The translations under genes and the position numbers were made by a program. From NCBI GenBank assembly GCA_016200445.1, contig JACQEQ010000022.1:1-14647 (forward strand): a DNA stretch of 14,647 bases. The letters are read 5' to 3'. Positions 6,345 to 14,327 of the stretch are shown piece by piece. Numbering within the stretch: position 1 is the stretch's first letter; each line of letters begins with the position of its first letter. This DNA is from Gammaproteobacteria bacterium (GTDB lineage Bacteria; Pseudomonadota; Gammaproteobacteria; SG8-11). Below the pieces are notes generated by a model. The model was not told the origin of the DNA and ran no database searches. It was given only the letters and a program-made list of their open reading frames with translations.

Positions 6345-7046
6345 ATGCGCATCCGCGAAATACCCTATAACTACACCTCATTTTCCGACCGTGAAATCGT
6401 CATTCGCTTTTTGGGCGAGCCCCTGTGGCACACGCTCAACGAGCTGCGCGGATCGCGCCGCACCGGCCAGTCGGCGCGCATGTTGTTCGAAGTTTTGGGC
6501 GACATGTGGGTGATCACGCGCAACCCGTTTATTCAAGACGACTTGATGGAGAATCCGAAGCGCTGGGAATCGCTGGCGCATGCGCTGCACCATCGGCTGG
6601 ATCAAATCGTCGCGCGCTCCGGCGGCAACGCACTCGCGTTGCAACTCGAGGGAGCGGCACGCACGGCCGTACACAAGTTTGAAAACTGGCTGCCGGAACA
6701 GCGTGAATTGCGCAAAAAAGCCTTGCGTCGCTTGAGCAAGGTTACACGTCGCGACAATATCTGCTTCGACGGTTATGCGCGCGTGTCGCACGTGACCGAC
6801 GCCAGCGACTGGCGCGTGGAGTTACCCTTCGTGGTGCTTACACCCGACAGTGAAGCTCACCGGCGTGGAAATGCGCCGCTTACCCGGCGTCGAGCACGAG
6901 GTACCGACGGTACGCGCCGAAGCGGGCGTGGTCACCAAGCGCGTGTCGGAGCTGGCCGAGCAACACGGCTACGTGTTCGCGGTCGACCCCACCTCGCAGG
7001 ATGCCTCCACCATCGGCGGCAATGTCGCGATGAACGCGGGCGGTAA
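6345..7046 (+). CDS. FAD-linked dehydrogenase, N-terminal fragment (frame broken)
   Basis: This is the 5' part of a giant FAD/Fe-S oxidoreductase. The opening RIREIPYNYTSFSDREIVIRFLGE, followed by LNELRGSRRTGQSARMLFEVLGDMW and NPFIQDDLMENPKRW, is the N-terminal domain that precedes the FAD module in this family. It continues to SRVTRRDNICFDGYARVSHVTDASDWRVELPFVVLTPDSEA, here split over about residues 150-171 and beyond. After TPDSEA (codon ending 6857) the frame reads Arg-rich, family-unlike sequence (HRRGNAPLTRRRARGTDG and onward) to a stop at 7046, while the true continuation is in the +1-phase frame from about 6853. I chose the ATG at 6345, because homology begins there. An ATG at 6282 would add 21 unrelated residues. 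As it stands this fragment lacks any FAD site. Confidence 0.8.
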   Translation: MRIREIPYNYTSFSDREIVIRFLGEPLWHTLNELRGSRRTGQSARMLFEVLGDMWVITRNPFIQDDLMENPKRWESLAHALHHRLDQIVARSGGNALALQLEGAARTAVHKFENWLPEQRELRKKALRRLSKVTRRDNICFDGYARVSHVTDASDWRVELPFVVLTPDSEAHRRGNAPLTRRRARGTDGTRRSGRGHQARVGAGRATRLRVRGRPHLAGCLHHRRQCRDERGR

Positions 7047-10041
7047 AAAAGCCGTGTTGTGGGGCACGACGCTCGACAACCTCGCGTCGTGGCGCATGGT
7101 GATGCCGGATGGCGCGTGGCTGGAAATAGAACGGCTGAATCACAACCTCGGCAAAATTCACGAAGTGGAATTCGCCGAATTCCGTCTCACCGGCTACAGC
7201 GCCGACGGCAAGGCGCCGCAAGGCGACATTTCAACGCTGCGCATCCCGCGCGAACAATTGCGCAAGCCCGGCCTGGGCAAAGATGTGACCAACAAGTTCC
7301 TCGGCCGCTTGCCGGGCGTACAAAAAGAAGGTTGCGACGGCATCATTACCTCGGCGGTGTTCATCGTGCACCGCATGCCCAAGTGCATCCGCACCGTGTG
7401 CCTGGAATTCTTCGGCGCAAATTTGCACAAGGCGGTGCCCGCCATCGTCGAGCTGAAAGATTACATCGACTCTGCGCCCGGCGTGGTGCTCGCCGGGCTG
7501 GAACATCTGGACGAGCGCTACGTGCGCGCCGTGAAATACAGCACCAAGGCGCCACGTCGTGAGTTACCGAAAATGGTGTTGATCGCCGACCTGGCCGGCG
7601 ACGACGAAGACGCCGTGGCGCGCGCCGCCTCGCACATCGTGCGCCTGGCCAATGCGCGCGACGGCGAAGGCTTCATTGCGGTGAGTCCCGAGGCGCGCCA
7701 TCGCTTTTGGCTGGACCGTCATCGCACCGCCGCCATTGCCGCGCATACCAACGCGTTCAAGATCAACGAAGACGTGGTGATTCCACTGCCCAAGCTGGCC
7801 GACTACAGCAACGGCATCGAGCGCATTAACATCGAACAATCGATCAAGAACAAGCTGGTGATGATCGACGCGGTTCTGAAATATCTCGATGGCGATCTGC
7901 CTGAGCTGCGCAACACGCCGGATTATTTTTCCAGTGCCGAGAACGACGCCATCATTAAGTCGAAGCAAGCTGCGGCGCGTGAACACCTGCTCGCGGTGCA
8001 AACTCGCTGGCAGACCTTGCTGGATAATCTGGATGCGAACGCGCAGCAGTACACGCCGGTGCTGGATGATGCAGCGCGCAGCAAAGCGCAACCCGGTGAC
8101 CGGCTGTTCGATCTGGCGCAACGCCGCGACTTGCGTATTTCTTATCGTCATGACGTGGAACGTCCGCTCAAAATCATTTTCAACGGCCGCGAGCTGGAAG
8201 GCGTATGCAAACGCCTCGACGAGATTCACGCCGGCATTCGTTCCGGCCGCTTATTCGTCGCCACCCACATGCACGCGGGCGACGGCAACGTGCACACGAA
8301 TATCCCGGTGAACTCCAACGACTACGCGATGCTCAACGAAGCGCACCGCATCGTCGACACAGTAATGGCGTTGGCCACGAGCCTAGGCGGCGTGATTTCC
8401 GGTGAACACGGCATCGGCATCACCAAACTGCATTATATGGACGCTGCCGATGTGGCGGAATTTGCGCAGTATAAAAGCGAAATCGATCCGCTCGGCCATT
8501 TCAATCGCGGCAAGTTGTTGCGCGGCGCAGAACTGGAACATGCGTACACGCCGTCGCTGCGTTTAGTGGAGCAGGAAGCGCTGATTCTGGAAGCCAGCGA
8601 GCTGGGCCAGCTCAACGACGCAATCAAACACTGCCTGCGCTGCGGCAAATGCAAACCGGTGTGCAATACGCACGTGCCGCGCGCCAATCTGTTGTACTCG
8701 CCGCGCGATAAAATTCTCGCCTCGGGCTTGATCATCGAAGCGTTTCTGTACGAGGAGCAAACCCGCCGCGGTATTTCAGTGCGCCATTTCGACGAGATGA
8801 ACAATGTCGCCGACCACTGCACCGTATGCCACAAGTGCGCCACGCCCTGCCCGGTCGACATCGACTTCGGCGATGTTTCGATTTTGATGCGCAACATCCT
8901 ACGCGCGCGCGGACAAAAGCGCGCCAACCTCGGCACGCGCGCGTCGATGGCGTTTCTCAACACCACCGATCCCGCGACCATCAAGCTGATGCGCAAGATC
9001 ATGATCGAGTGGGGCTACAAAGCGCAGCGCCTGGCCTATACGTTTTTCAAAAAACCGATTTTAGGTAAAGACTCGGCACGTCCATCCTCGACCAGCGGTA
9101 AGCCCGCGATCAAGGCGCAAGTCATGCACATGATCAAGCGGCCGATGCCGGGTAATTTACCTAAGCAAACCATGCGCGCATTGTTGGGGGTAGAAGACAC
9201 CAAAAACGTATTCATTCTGCGCGACCCGGCCAAAGTCACCGAAGACTCCGACGCGGTGTTTTATTTTCCTGGTTGCGGCTCGGAACGTTTGTTCAGCCAA
9301 GTGGGACTGGCGACTTTGGCGATGCTGTACGAGGTCGGCGCACAAACCGTCTTGCCGCCGGGCTATTTGTGCTGCGGTTATCCGCAAACGTCCAGCGGCG
9401 AACGTGTGAAAGGCGAGCAAATCAGCACCGACAACCGCGTGCTGTTCCACCGCGTCGCCAATACGCTCAACTACCTCGACATTAAAACCGTGCTGGTGTC
9501 CTGCGGCACCTGCATGGACCAGTTGCTTAAATACCAGTTCGAAAAAATCTTCCCCGGCTGCCGCCTGCTCGATATCCACGAATACCTGATGGAAAAAGGC
9601 GTAAAGCTCGAAGGCGTGAAAGGCGTGCAATATCTGTATCACGACCCCTGCCACACGCCGATGAAAACCTACGCGCCGATCAAAGTGGCCAGCACCCTGA
9701 TGGGCCAGAACGTGACTTTATCAGAACGTTGTTGCGGCGAGGCCGGCACCTTCGCCGTTGCCCGGCCCGACATCGCGACGCAAGTGCGCTTCCGCAAAGA
9801 AGAAGAGCTGGCAAATAGTCTCGTTAAAATTACCGGCCAACCCATTGTTAAAGACGCCAGTGTGAAAATATTAACGTCCTGTCCCGCCTGCCAACAGGGC
9901 TTGAACCGTTATGCCGACAGCACCGGCCTCGACACCGATTACATCGTGGTGGAACTGGCCAAGCACCGCCTCGGCGACCAGTGGCATGGCAGCTTCATCG
10001 ACAATGTGACGCATGGCGGCATTGAGCGGGTGTTGTTGTAG
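6850..10041 (+). CDS. FAD-linked oxidase / 4Fe-4S / CCG-domain dehydrogenase, C-terminal fragment
   Basis: The main body of the same enzyme, related to glycolate and D-lactate dehydrogenases. It appears to combine GlcD-like and GlcF/GlpC-like parts in one chain. The FAD-binding-4 domain enters at VEMRRLPGVEHEV and includes VFAVDPTSQDASTIGGNVAMNAGGKKAVLWG. The FAD-oxidase C-terminal domain has HMHAGDGNVHTNIP and GGVISGEHGIGITKL. Two 4Fe-4S motifs follow, CLRCGKCKPVC (8632-8664) and CTVCHKCATPC (8818-8850), then two CCG domains (PGCGSERLF, LCCGYPQTSSG, SCGTCMDQL; DPCHTPMK, RCCGEAGTFAVARPD, SCPACQQGL). It would pass electrons from a 2-hydroxy acid or similar substrate to the respiratory chain; the substrate is unknown. 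The GTG at 6850 is only the first possible start in this frame and has no ribosome-binding site. About 45 residues before VEM, including the Gly-rich FAD pyrophosphate loop, are absent. Confidence 0.9.
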   Translation: MKLTGVEMRRLPGVEHEVPTVRAEAGVVTKRVSELAEQHGYVFAVDPTSQDASTIGGNVAMNAGGKKAVLWGTTLDNLASWRMVMPDGAWLEIERLNHNLGKIHEVEFAEFRLTGYSADGKAPQGDISTLRIPREQLRKPGLGKDVTNKFLGRLPGVQKEGCDGIITSAVFIVHRMPKCIRTVCLEFFGANLHKAVPAIVELKDYIDSAPGVVLAGLEHLDERYVRAVKYSTKAPRRELPKMVLIADLAGDDEDAVARAASHIVRLANARDGEGFIAVSPEARHRFWLDRHRTAAIAAHTNAFKINEDVVIPLPKLADYSNGIERINIEQSIKNKLVMIDAVLKYLDGDLPELRNTPDYFSSAENDAIIKSKQAAAREHLLAVQTRWQTLLDNLDANAQQYTPVLDDAARSKAQPGDRLFDLAQRRDLRISYRHDVERPLKIIFNGRELEGVCKRLDEIHAGIRSGRLFVATHMHAGDGNVHTNIPVNSNDYAMLNEAHRIVDTVMALATSLGGVISGEHGIGITKLHYMDAADVAEFAQYKSEIDPLGHFNRGKLLRGAELEHAYTPSLRLVEQEALILEASELGQLNDAIKHCLRCGKCKPVCNTHVPRANLLYSPRDKILASGLIIEAFLYEEQTRRGISVRHFDEMNNVADHCTVCHKCATPCPVDIDFGDVSILMRNILRARGQKRANLGTRASMAFLNTTDPATIKLMRKIMIEWGYKAQRLAYTFFKKPILGKDSARPSSTSGKPAIKAQVMHMIKRPMPGNLPKQTMRALLGVEDTKNVFILRDPAKVTEDSDAVFYFPGCGSERLFSQVGLATLAMLYEVGAQTVLPPGYLCCGYPQTSSGERVKGEQISTDNRVLFHRVANTLNYLDIKTVLVSCGTCMDQLLKYQFEKIFPGCRLLDIHEYLMEKGVKLEGVKGVQYLYHDPCHTPMKTYAPIKVASTLMGQNVTLSERCCGEAGTFAVARPDIATQVRFRKEEELANSLVKITGQPIVKDASVKILTSCPACQQGLNRYADSTGLDTDYIVVELAKHRLGDQWHGSFIDNVTHGGIERVLL

Positions 10042-10068
10042 ACATTAACCGCGCACGCACTCGTGCTA

Positions 10069-10965
10069 TTAAAAACTGCCGATTTCGACCGTAACGCCAT
10101 ACGACGTAACCCGCTTGTAATACAGCGCCAAGTCGCTGTTATAACCGGACGACGCCCACAGCATGATCGGCAACTCCCAGAGTTTTGTAGCGAGCTCGCC
10201 GCGTACCGTCCAATTTTGAAACGCGTCCAGATAACCCGTTTCTAGGATCAATGCCGCCTTGAAATCGGTGACCGGCCGTTTCTTGTTCTCATCGTCGTTG
10301 TGACCGTATTTCAACATTGCGCGCAGTCCATTAACGGTCGCGCGGCGTTTGCCTTCGCGGTCGTTTTCCCAAGCGTTGTATTCTTCTGGCTTCCCCTGCA
10401 GCAGCCCGTTAGGCAGGTAGTAATTCACTGTCAGGAACGTAGACAACTTATTTTGCTCGTCGTGCGCGTAGGTGTTCTTTACGACAACCTCGAGATAATC
10501 CCAACCCCGGCTAATATAATCTTTAGCAAACTCCGGTTTAGATTCGCCATTTTGTGCGGCGTTGAATTCTTCCAATGAGTCGATTTGCTGACCGTTGGAT
10601 TCGTGCGCGTATGCAATGTCGACATATCCGCGATCGCGATTCGCCGCGTCGAACGGCAACTTCAAAAATAACTTGGGATTAAAGCGTTTGCCGATCACCG
10701 GCGACGACGACCGCGTGCCGATGTATTGACCAAAACGCCCGGAAAACGCGAAAAAAACACGCTCGCCGGTGAGCTCGGGAAACAGCGGATACTTCACCGA
10801 AATCTTGAAGTCAAAGAATGGCACGTCGTCGCTGTCCCAGGTATAGCCCATCGTGGTGGGCTCGTAACTCTTCAGCACCGGGTCGGCCGCATGCAGTTCC
10901 GCTGCATTGATCGATAGCATGACGGCAAAAGACAGTACTGGTAGTGCACGTGCGTTCAACAACAT
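10069..10965 (-). CDS. pldA: OMPLA-like outer-membrane phospholipase A
   Basis: OMPLA enzymes are 12-strand outer-membrane barrels that hydrolyse misplaced phospholipids, usually with Ca2+ and dimerisation. The 298-residue product has a signal peptide (about residues 1-26, cut near ELHA-AD) and alternating barrel strands. It has the family RFNPKLFLKLP segment and the active motif YAHESNGQ with H121 and S123. Downstream, SRGWDYL matches the SRSWNRL of E. coli, where the catalytic Asn156 stands; here it is Asp. An insertion of about 20 residues separates the two motifs. The last residue is Phe, as expected for BAM-assembled barrels. The start at 10965 is set by GGGAGG seven bases upstream; a longer reading from 11007 would put 14 residues before the signal peptide. 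It converges with the FAD dehydrogenase and is divergent from tusE. Ordinary activity is likely but the Asp is unusual. Confidence 0.86.
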   Translation of the reverse strand: MLLNARALPVLSFAVMLSINAAELHAADPVLKSYEPTTMGYTWDSDDVPFFDFKISVKYPLFPELTGERVFFAFSGRFGQYIGTRSSSPVIGKRFNPKLFLKLPFDAANRDRGYVDIAYAHESNGQQIDSLEEFNAAQNGESKPEFAKDYISRGWDYLEVVVKNTYAHDEQNKLSTFLTVNYYLPNGLLQGKPEEYNAWENDREGKRRATVNGLRAMLKYGHNDDENKKRPVTDFKAALILETGYLDAFQNWTVRGELATKLWELPIMLWASSGYNSDLALYYKRVTSYGVTVEIGSF

Positions 10966-11198
10966 GGTTTGCCTCCCGGCCTGGTCGATTTGAATTAAAA
11001 TTCTCAAAGCTAAAAAGTAGCCGCGATTCCTGCGATTGCCAGGTGAATTTTCCCAATGCAGCGCTTTATACGAGGAGGTGTTGACCGCGACTACCTTATG
11101 AAATTCAAGGGGACACTACTTTGGAGATACATCAGAAGCCGTGTACATTGCAGCAAAATACCTGAATCTTAATTGTGCAACTTAAGCGAGTGACAGCA

Positions 11199-11492
11199 AT
11201 GCAACTACCCGAACGTGATGGTGATGGATATTTATTGGACCGCGATGCGTGGACCCCGGAACTGGCGCGCGCGATGGCGGCGGCCGATGGTGTTGATCTG
11301 AATGATGCAAAATGGAACCACATTGTGAAAGCACGCGAATTTTACGATGAATTCGGCGTGGTACCGCCGATCCGTAAATTCGCCAAACACATCGACGAAG
11401 ATCAAAAAGCGCTATTCGCAATGTGGATGACGGGGCCGATGAAACCGATCACAAAATACGGCGGACTGCCCAAGCCGACCGGCTGCGTCTAA
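11199..11492 (+). CDS. tusE: TusE/DsrC-family sulfur-carrier protein
   Basis: TusE/DsrC proteins carry a sulfane sulfur on the penultimate cysteine. TusE accepts it from TusBCD and passes it to MnmA for 2-thiouridine in tRNA. The 97-residue product has GDGYLLDRDAWTPELARAMA, WNHIVKAREFYDEFGVVPPIRKF, and the invariant C-terminal arm GLPKPTGCV with Cys96. The second cysteine of true DsrC, about ten residues earlier, is absent (that stretch reads PITKYGG), which favours a TusE-like role over dissimilatory sulfur oxidation or reduction. No tusBCD genes are in the window. I chose ATG 11199; a GTG at 11175 would add eight residues (MQLKRVTA) without conservation. The ribosome-binding site is weak (AAGCGAG). 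A 48-codon ORF follows 22 bp downstream. Confidence 0.9.
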   Translation: MQLPERDGDGYLLDRDAWTPELARAMAAADGVDLNDAKWNHIVKAREFYDEFGVVPPIRKFAKHIDEDQKALFAMWMTGPMKPITKYGGLPKPTGCV

Positions 11493-11514
11493 CCCTCGTT
11501 GGAGATGCGCAGCC

Positions 11515-11661
11515 ATGGACAACTCACACTCTCGGCTGGGCATCTCACATCACTTTCGCCGCGAGGCGAAACTGATGGCCGGCATAATATGGGTTGGTTT
11601 ACTAGCGGGCATACTTGCCGCAATTTTCGCACCGAAGTTATGGTGGCTATATAGCAGTTGA
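11515..11661 (+). CDS. Small single-span membrane protein (hypothetical)
   Basis: A 48-codon frame begins with ATG 10 bases after GGAG, directly behind tusE. The product has a polar, basic N-terminal 20 residues (MDNSHSRLGISHHFRREAKL) and then one hydrophobic helix of about 20 residues (MAGIIWVGLLAGILAAIFAP), ending in KLWWLYSS. The charge layout suggests the N-terminus stays in the cytosol. I do not recognise the family. It could be a co-transcribed membrane microprotein. Support is the good ribosome-binding site, a coherent transmembrane segment, and position; conservation is untested. A longer frame on the opposite strand (11489-11722) looks like its shadow. Confidence 0.5.
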   Translation: MDNSHSRLGISHHFRREAKLMAGIIWVGLLAGILAAIFAPKLWWLYSS

Positions 11662-12016
11662 TTTCACCGTAGCTGCCGGTCAAACGCTCAACTGATCCTC
11701 CAAAATTTAACTTTAATGACAATACCGGGTGCCATGCTCAAGTATGAAATACGCGCAGCACTGATCGGTTACTTAAAACCCCTTCCAAACAATATATTTC
11801 TCAATAACTATTCTCCCTCGGCCTGCACGTTTTCGTGCGACAGCTTCTGTTGCAAGGTCAGGTAAAACACCAAATCCTTCTTAGTAACGCGAACGACCAT
11901 AAATCAGTGCGTTACCCAACAGCTCGTCCACCCCTCTTCCGCATAGCATTTCTCCGCCGCGAAAAAAGTTTCGACGGGAATACGCCTCTAGCTCAACAAC
12001 CAATAGGGATAGCAGC
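11662..12016. other. 355-bp intergenic region before the multicopper oxidase
   Basis: I see no gene I can support. A 50-codon frame from ATG 11716 lacks a ribosome-binding site, and the frame at 11835-12020 is AT/GC-mixed without domain signs. A small perfect hairpin, GCACG-TTTT-CGTGC, lies at 11825-11838. The oxidase promoter must be here, but no clear -35/-10 pair stands out. A GGGATAG site at about 12006-12012 serves its start. Confidence 0.5.
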
Positions 12017-13057
12017 ATGACACTGACACTACATATACGGAGGAATTACACACGTGCGATCACCGGCGTGTTACTGACACTCGCCGCTTGCTCGGCGCAA
12101 GCGGCCACCCGCAATTATTACATCGCGGCCGAAGATACCGTCTGGGATTACGCACCGTCTGGAAAGAACCTGGTCCATTGCATGGGCGCACCTGCACCCT
12201 GCGACATTACTGCGCCCTGGAACACCAGTCACGTGTTCAAAAAAGTGCGCTACATCGAATACACCGATGCGACTTTTTCTGCAAAGAAGCCACAACCGGC
12301 TTGGCTGGGTGTGCTTGGCCCCGTCATTCGCGGCGAAGTGGGTGACACGCTCAAGGTTAACTTCTGTAATCGCAGCAACAGCGGCATGCCCTATGGCATG
12401 CACCCGCACGGCGTGAAGTACGACAAGGACAGCGAAGGTGCCGCGTATCGTGGCATGAATGGCCAAGCCGAAGGCACGGGCGCGCAAGTCGCTCCTGGCA
12501 CGTGCTTTACTTACACTTGGTTAGCCGACGAGGGTGCAGGTCCAGCACTGGGCGATGCGAGTTCTAAAGTTTGGTGGTATCACTCGCATGTAGACGAACC
12601 CATGGAAACCAATGCAGGTTTGCTCGGCCCGCTGATCATTACGCGCAGAGGGATGGCCAACCCCGATGGCAGCCCCAGAGATGTGGATAAAGAATTCGTC
12701 GTGGCATTTTTCATTATTAACGAACTCGACGGCGCCGAACCGGGTTTGATGCACTCGATGAATGGTTACATCTACGGCAACTTGCCGGGGCTGGTCACCA
12801 TGCTGGGCGACCGTGTGCGCTGGCACTTGATCGCTATGGGCAATGAGCTTGATCTGCATACCGCACACTGGCACGGCGAAACCGCGACGATCGGCTTCAA
12901 GGATTTTGCCCGGCGCACCGACGTCGTCGAGTTGCTGCCAGCCTCGATGGTCACCGCAGATATGCGCATGGACAACCCCGGCGAATGGCTGTTTCACTGC
13001 CACGTCGCCGACCATATGCATGCAGGCATGATGGCAACGTATCAGGTGTTGCCGTAG
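12017..13057 (+). CDS. Two-domain multicopper oxidase, ceruloplasmin-like
   Basis: This is an exported copper oxidase that would couple substrate oxidation (metal ions or phenols) to reduction of O2 to water. The 346-residue product has two cupredoxin domains and a complete ligand set. H129/H131 (HPHG), H189/H191 (YHSH), H284/H286 (HTAHWHG) and H327/H329 (FHCHV) form the trinuclear site. H281, C328, H333 and M338 (HCHVADHMHAGM) form the type-1 site in domain 2; domain 1 has Ser for Cys and so no type-1 copper. This layout matches small two-domain laccases, which work as trimers. Yet YYIAAEDTVWDYAPSG, EYTDATF, LGVLGPVIRGEVGD, DVDKEF and MHSMNGYIYGNLPGL resemble vertebrate ceruloplasmin/hephaestin. 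The signal sequence ends either at a lipobox LAAC (C25) or at AQA-AT. A terminator follows. Substrate is unknown. Confidence 0.94.
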   Translation: MTLTLHIRRNYTRAITGVLLTLAACSAQAATRNYYIAAEDTVWDYAPSGKNLVHCMGAPAPCDITAPWNTSHVFKKVRYIEYTDATFSAKKPQPAWLGVLGPVIRGEVGDTLKVNFCNRSNSGMPYGMHPHGVKYDKDSEGAAYRGMNGQAEGTGAQVAPGTCFTYTWLADEGAGPALGDASSKVWWYHSHVDEPMETNAGLLGPLIITRRGMANPDGSPRDVDKEFVVAFFIINELDGAEPGLMHSMNGYIYGNLPGLVTMLGDRVRWHLIAMGNELDLHTAHWHGETATIGFKDFARRTDVVELLPASMVTADMRMDNPGEWLFHCHVADHMHAGMMATYQVLP

Positions 13058-13067
13058 TTTTTATCTT

Positions 13068-13101
13068 GGGCGATGGATGGCCATCGCCCCTATTTATTTT
13101 G
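13068..13101 (+). terminator. Rho-independent terminator after the multicopper oxidase
   Basis: GGGCGATGG (13068-13076) and CCATCGCCC (13081-13089) form a perfect 9-bp stem with an ATGG loop, followed by CTATTTATTTT. It lies 10 bp past the oxidase stop and ends a single-gene transcript from the left; the minus strand lacks a matching T-run. Confidence 0.8.
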
Positions 13102-13179
13102 CAAATGCAGCTGTTATCGAGAGCATAAAACTCCAGGCCTTCTTCTGCGTGATCGTCGGTAGCTTACGCAGTGGAGTCC

Positions 13180-14325
13180 TCACTGCAGAACTCTGAACTG
13201 TGCTAGCCACGCGTAGAGCTGGGGGAGCAAGGCCGACACGGCGGTACTCTTATCTTTGATGTACACGCGAAATTTCTTCCCGGTTTTATAGGCGCCTTCA
13301 AGAACCACTTCAGTCTCCAAACCGCCGTCGTCGGTGTGGCCATAAATGGACTGCGTGCCAAAGGGGGTTTCGATGTAGGTGAGTTTCGATTTGAATTCTT
13401 TTTCTCCCATCGACTTGACCAGAGCAGGCAATTTTTTTACCAGCGCTTTGGCGTCTTCTTTCAGTTTGTGATTTTCGCTCACCGGGTCGAAGTCGTAACC
13501 GCTGACGATCCCCATGTTAATGGTGACGTCACCGTCTTGCGTATGCCAGACGTCGCTGCGTTGGGAGGAGGTTTTATTGATGAGCCATTGGTTGCCGCCA
13601 TCGGCTTCGCGCAGAAAGATTTCAAAGCTGAAGTACGCCGTGTAAAAGCGACGGGTGCGCGGGATACTCCCTTTAAAAGTTGATTGCGGGGTGGCAACGT
13701 CGCGTTTGAGTGTGGCAAGAAAGTGCTCGTACTGTGACTCGAACTGCGGAAAGCCCTCAAAGTATTTCACTTCACGCACCACCCTCGCGGTGACAATCTG
13801 ATTCGCAGATACGGGAAGGAAATAAAACATCTGCCGATATCGATCCTTATCATAGTACTTGGTCAGTCCGTCCCATGGATAATCAACCGCTCCGTGGGAT
13901 TCGAATATCAAAGTGTACGGTGGACTGAATACCTTGCCTTTTTCGTCCAACACTGTCGGGATCGCCCGCGACTCCACCGCCGTATGCGACAACAAATGGA
14001 ATTTGGATTTTTGGTCAGAGTGGCGCGTGATCCAGCGCTCGGCCAAGTCCTGAGTTGACGTGGGAGCTATGAAGGACTCGGAGGTGATGTACACCATTGT
14101 GGTTGTTTCCACATCGTCGTCCACGCCACCGCTACTAACAACATCTAGTGGATACATTTCCGATTGAATCGTCACGGGTACAGCTGGTGTCGGAATCAAC
14201 ACATCGTCCATACCGGTATAACCGACCGGAGGTTGCGGCGGGGTTTGCGATTGTGTGGGGGCGGACATACAAGCTCCTGAAAGCAGCGAAACCACAAAGA
14301 GAATGAAAATATGGGCGCGGGTCAT
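13180..14325 (-). CDS. Hypothetical exported protein, probable lipoprotein
   Basis: I do not recognise a family. The 381-residue product has a hydrophobic N-terminal signal (FILFVVSLLSGAC) with Cys19 in a weak lipobox (SGAC), then a Pro/Gln/Thr-rich linker (about 20-45), as in lipoproteins tethered to a membrane. The rest is a mixed alpha/beta soluble part with many aromatic strands (YTLIFESHGAVDYPWDGL, YTAYFSFEIFLREADGG, GLETEVVLEGAYKTGKKFRVYIKDK). The start is two bases after the stop of the upstream hydrolase gene (TAGTCATG), so the two are almost surely translated from one message and possibly coupled. A partner or immunity role for the upstream lipase-like protein is a guess from this arrangement. 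Its 3' end faces the multicopper oxidase gene. Confidence 0.8.
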   Translation of the reverse strand: MTRAHIFILFVVSLLSGACMSAPTQSQTPPQPPVGYTGMDDVLIPTPAVPVTIQSEMYPLDVVSSGGVDDDVETTTMVYITSESFIAPTSTQDLAERWITRHSDQKSKFHLLSHTAVESRAIPTVLDEKGKVFSPPYTLIFESHGAVDYPWDGLTKYYDKDRYRQMFYFLPVSANQIVTARVVREVKYFEGFPQFESQYEHFLATLKRDVATPQSTFKGSIPRTRRFYTAYFSFEIFLREADGGNQWLINKTSSQRSDVWHTQDGDVTINMGIVSGYDFDPVSENHKLKEDAKALVKKLPALVKSMGEKEFKSKLTYIETPFGTQSIYGHTDDGGLETEVVLEGAYKTGKKFRVYIKDKSTAVSALLPQLYAWLAQFRVLQ

Positions 14326-14327
14326 GA

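Noticed and set aside
6840..7046. Programmed ribosomal frameshift joining the two dehydrogenase frames
   Set aside because: No slippery heptamer or stimulatory structure is evident at the switch, and a frameshift would not restore the missing FAD-loop residues.
7564..8229. 221-codon minus-strand frame opposite the FAD dehydrogenase
   Set aside because: Lies wholly inside a conserved enzyme region on the other strand; GC-rich genes often leave such long antisense frames.
10053..10066. Terminator between the FAD dehydrogenase and pldA
   Set aside because: GCACG-CACT-CGTGC is only a 5-bp stem and no T-run follows it in either direction.
11716..11868. 50-codon plus-strand frame
   Set aside because: No ribosome-binding site, no domain or membrane segment, and atypical composition.
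11835..12020. 61-codon plus-strand frame ahead of the multicopper oxidase
   Set aside because: Overlaps the oxidase start, has no ribosome-binding site of note and no recognisable features.
13168..13186. Hairpin GCAGTG/CACTGC over the stop of the hypothetical lipoprotein gene
   Set aside because: A 6-bp stem with no T-run after it on the minus strand, so it is not supported as a terminator.
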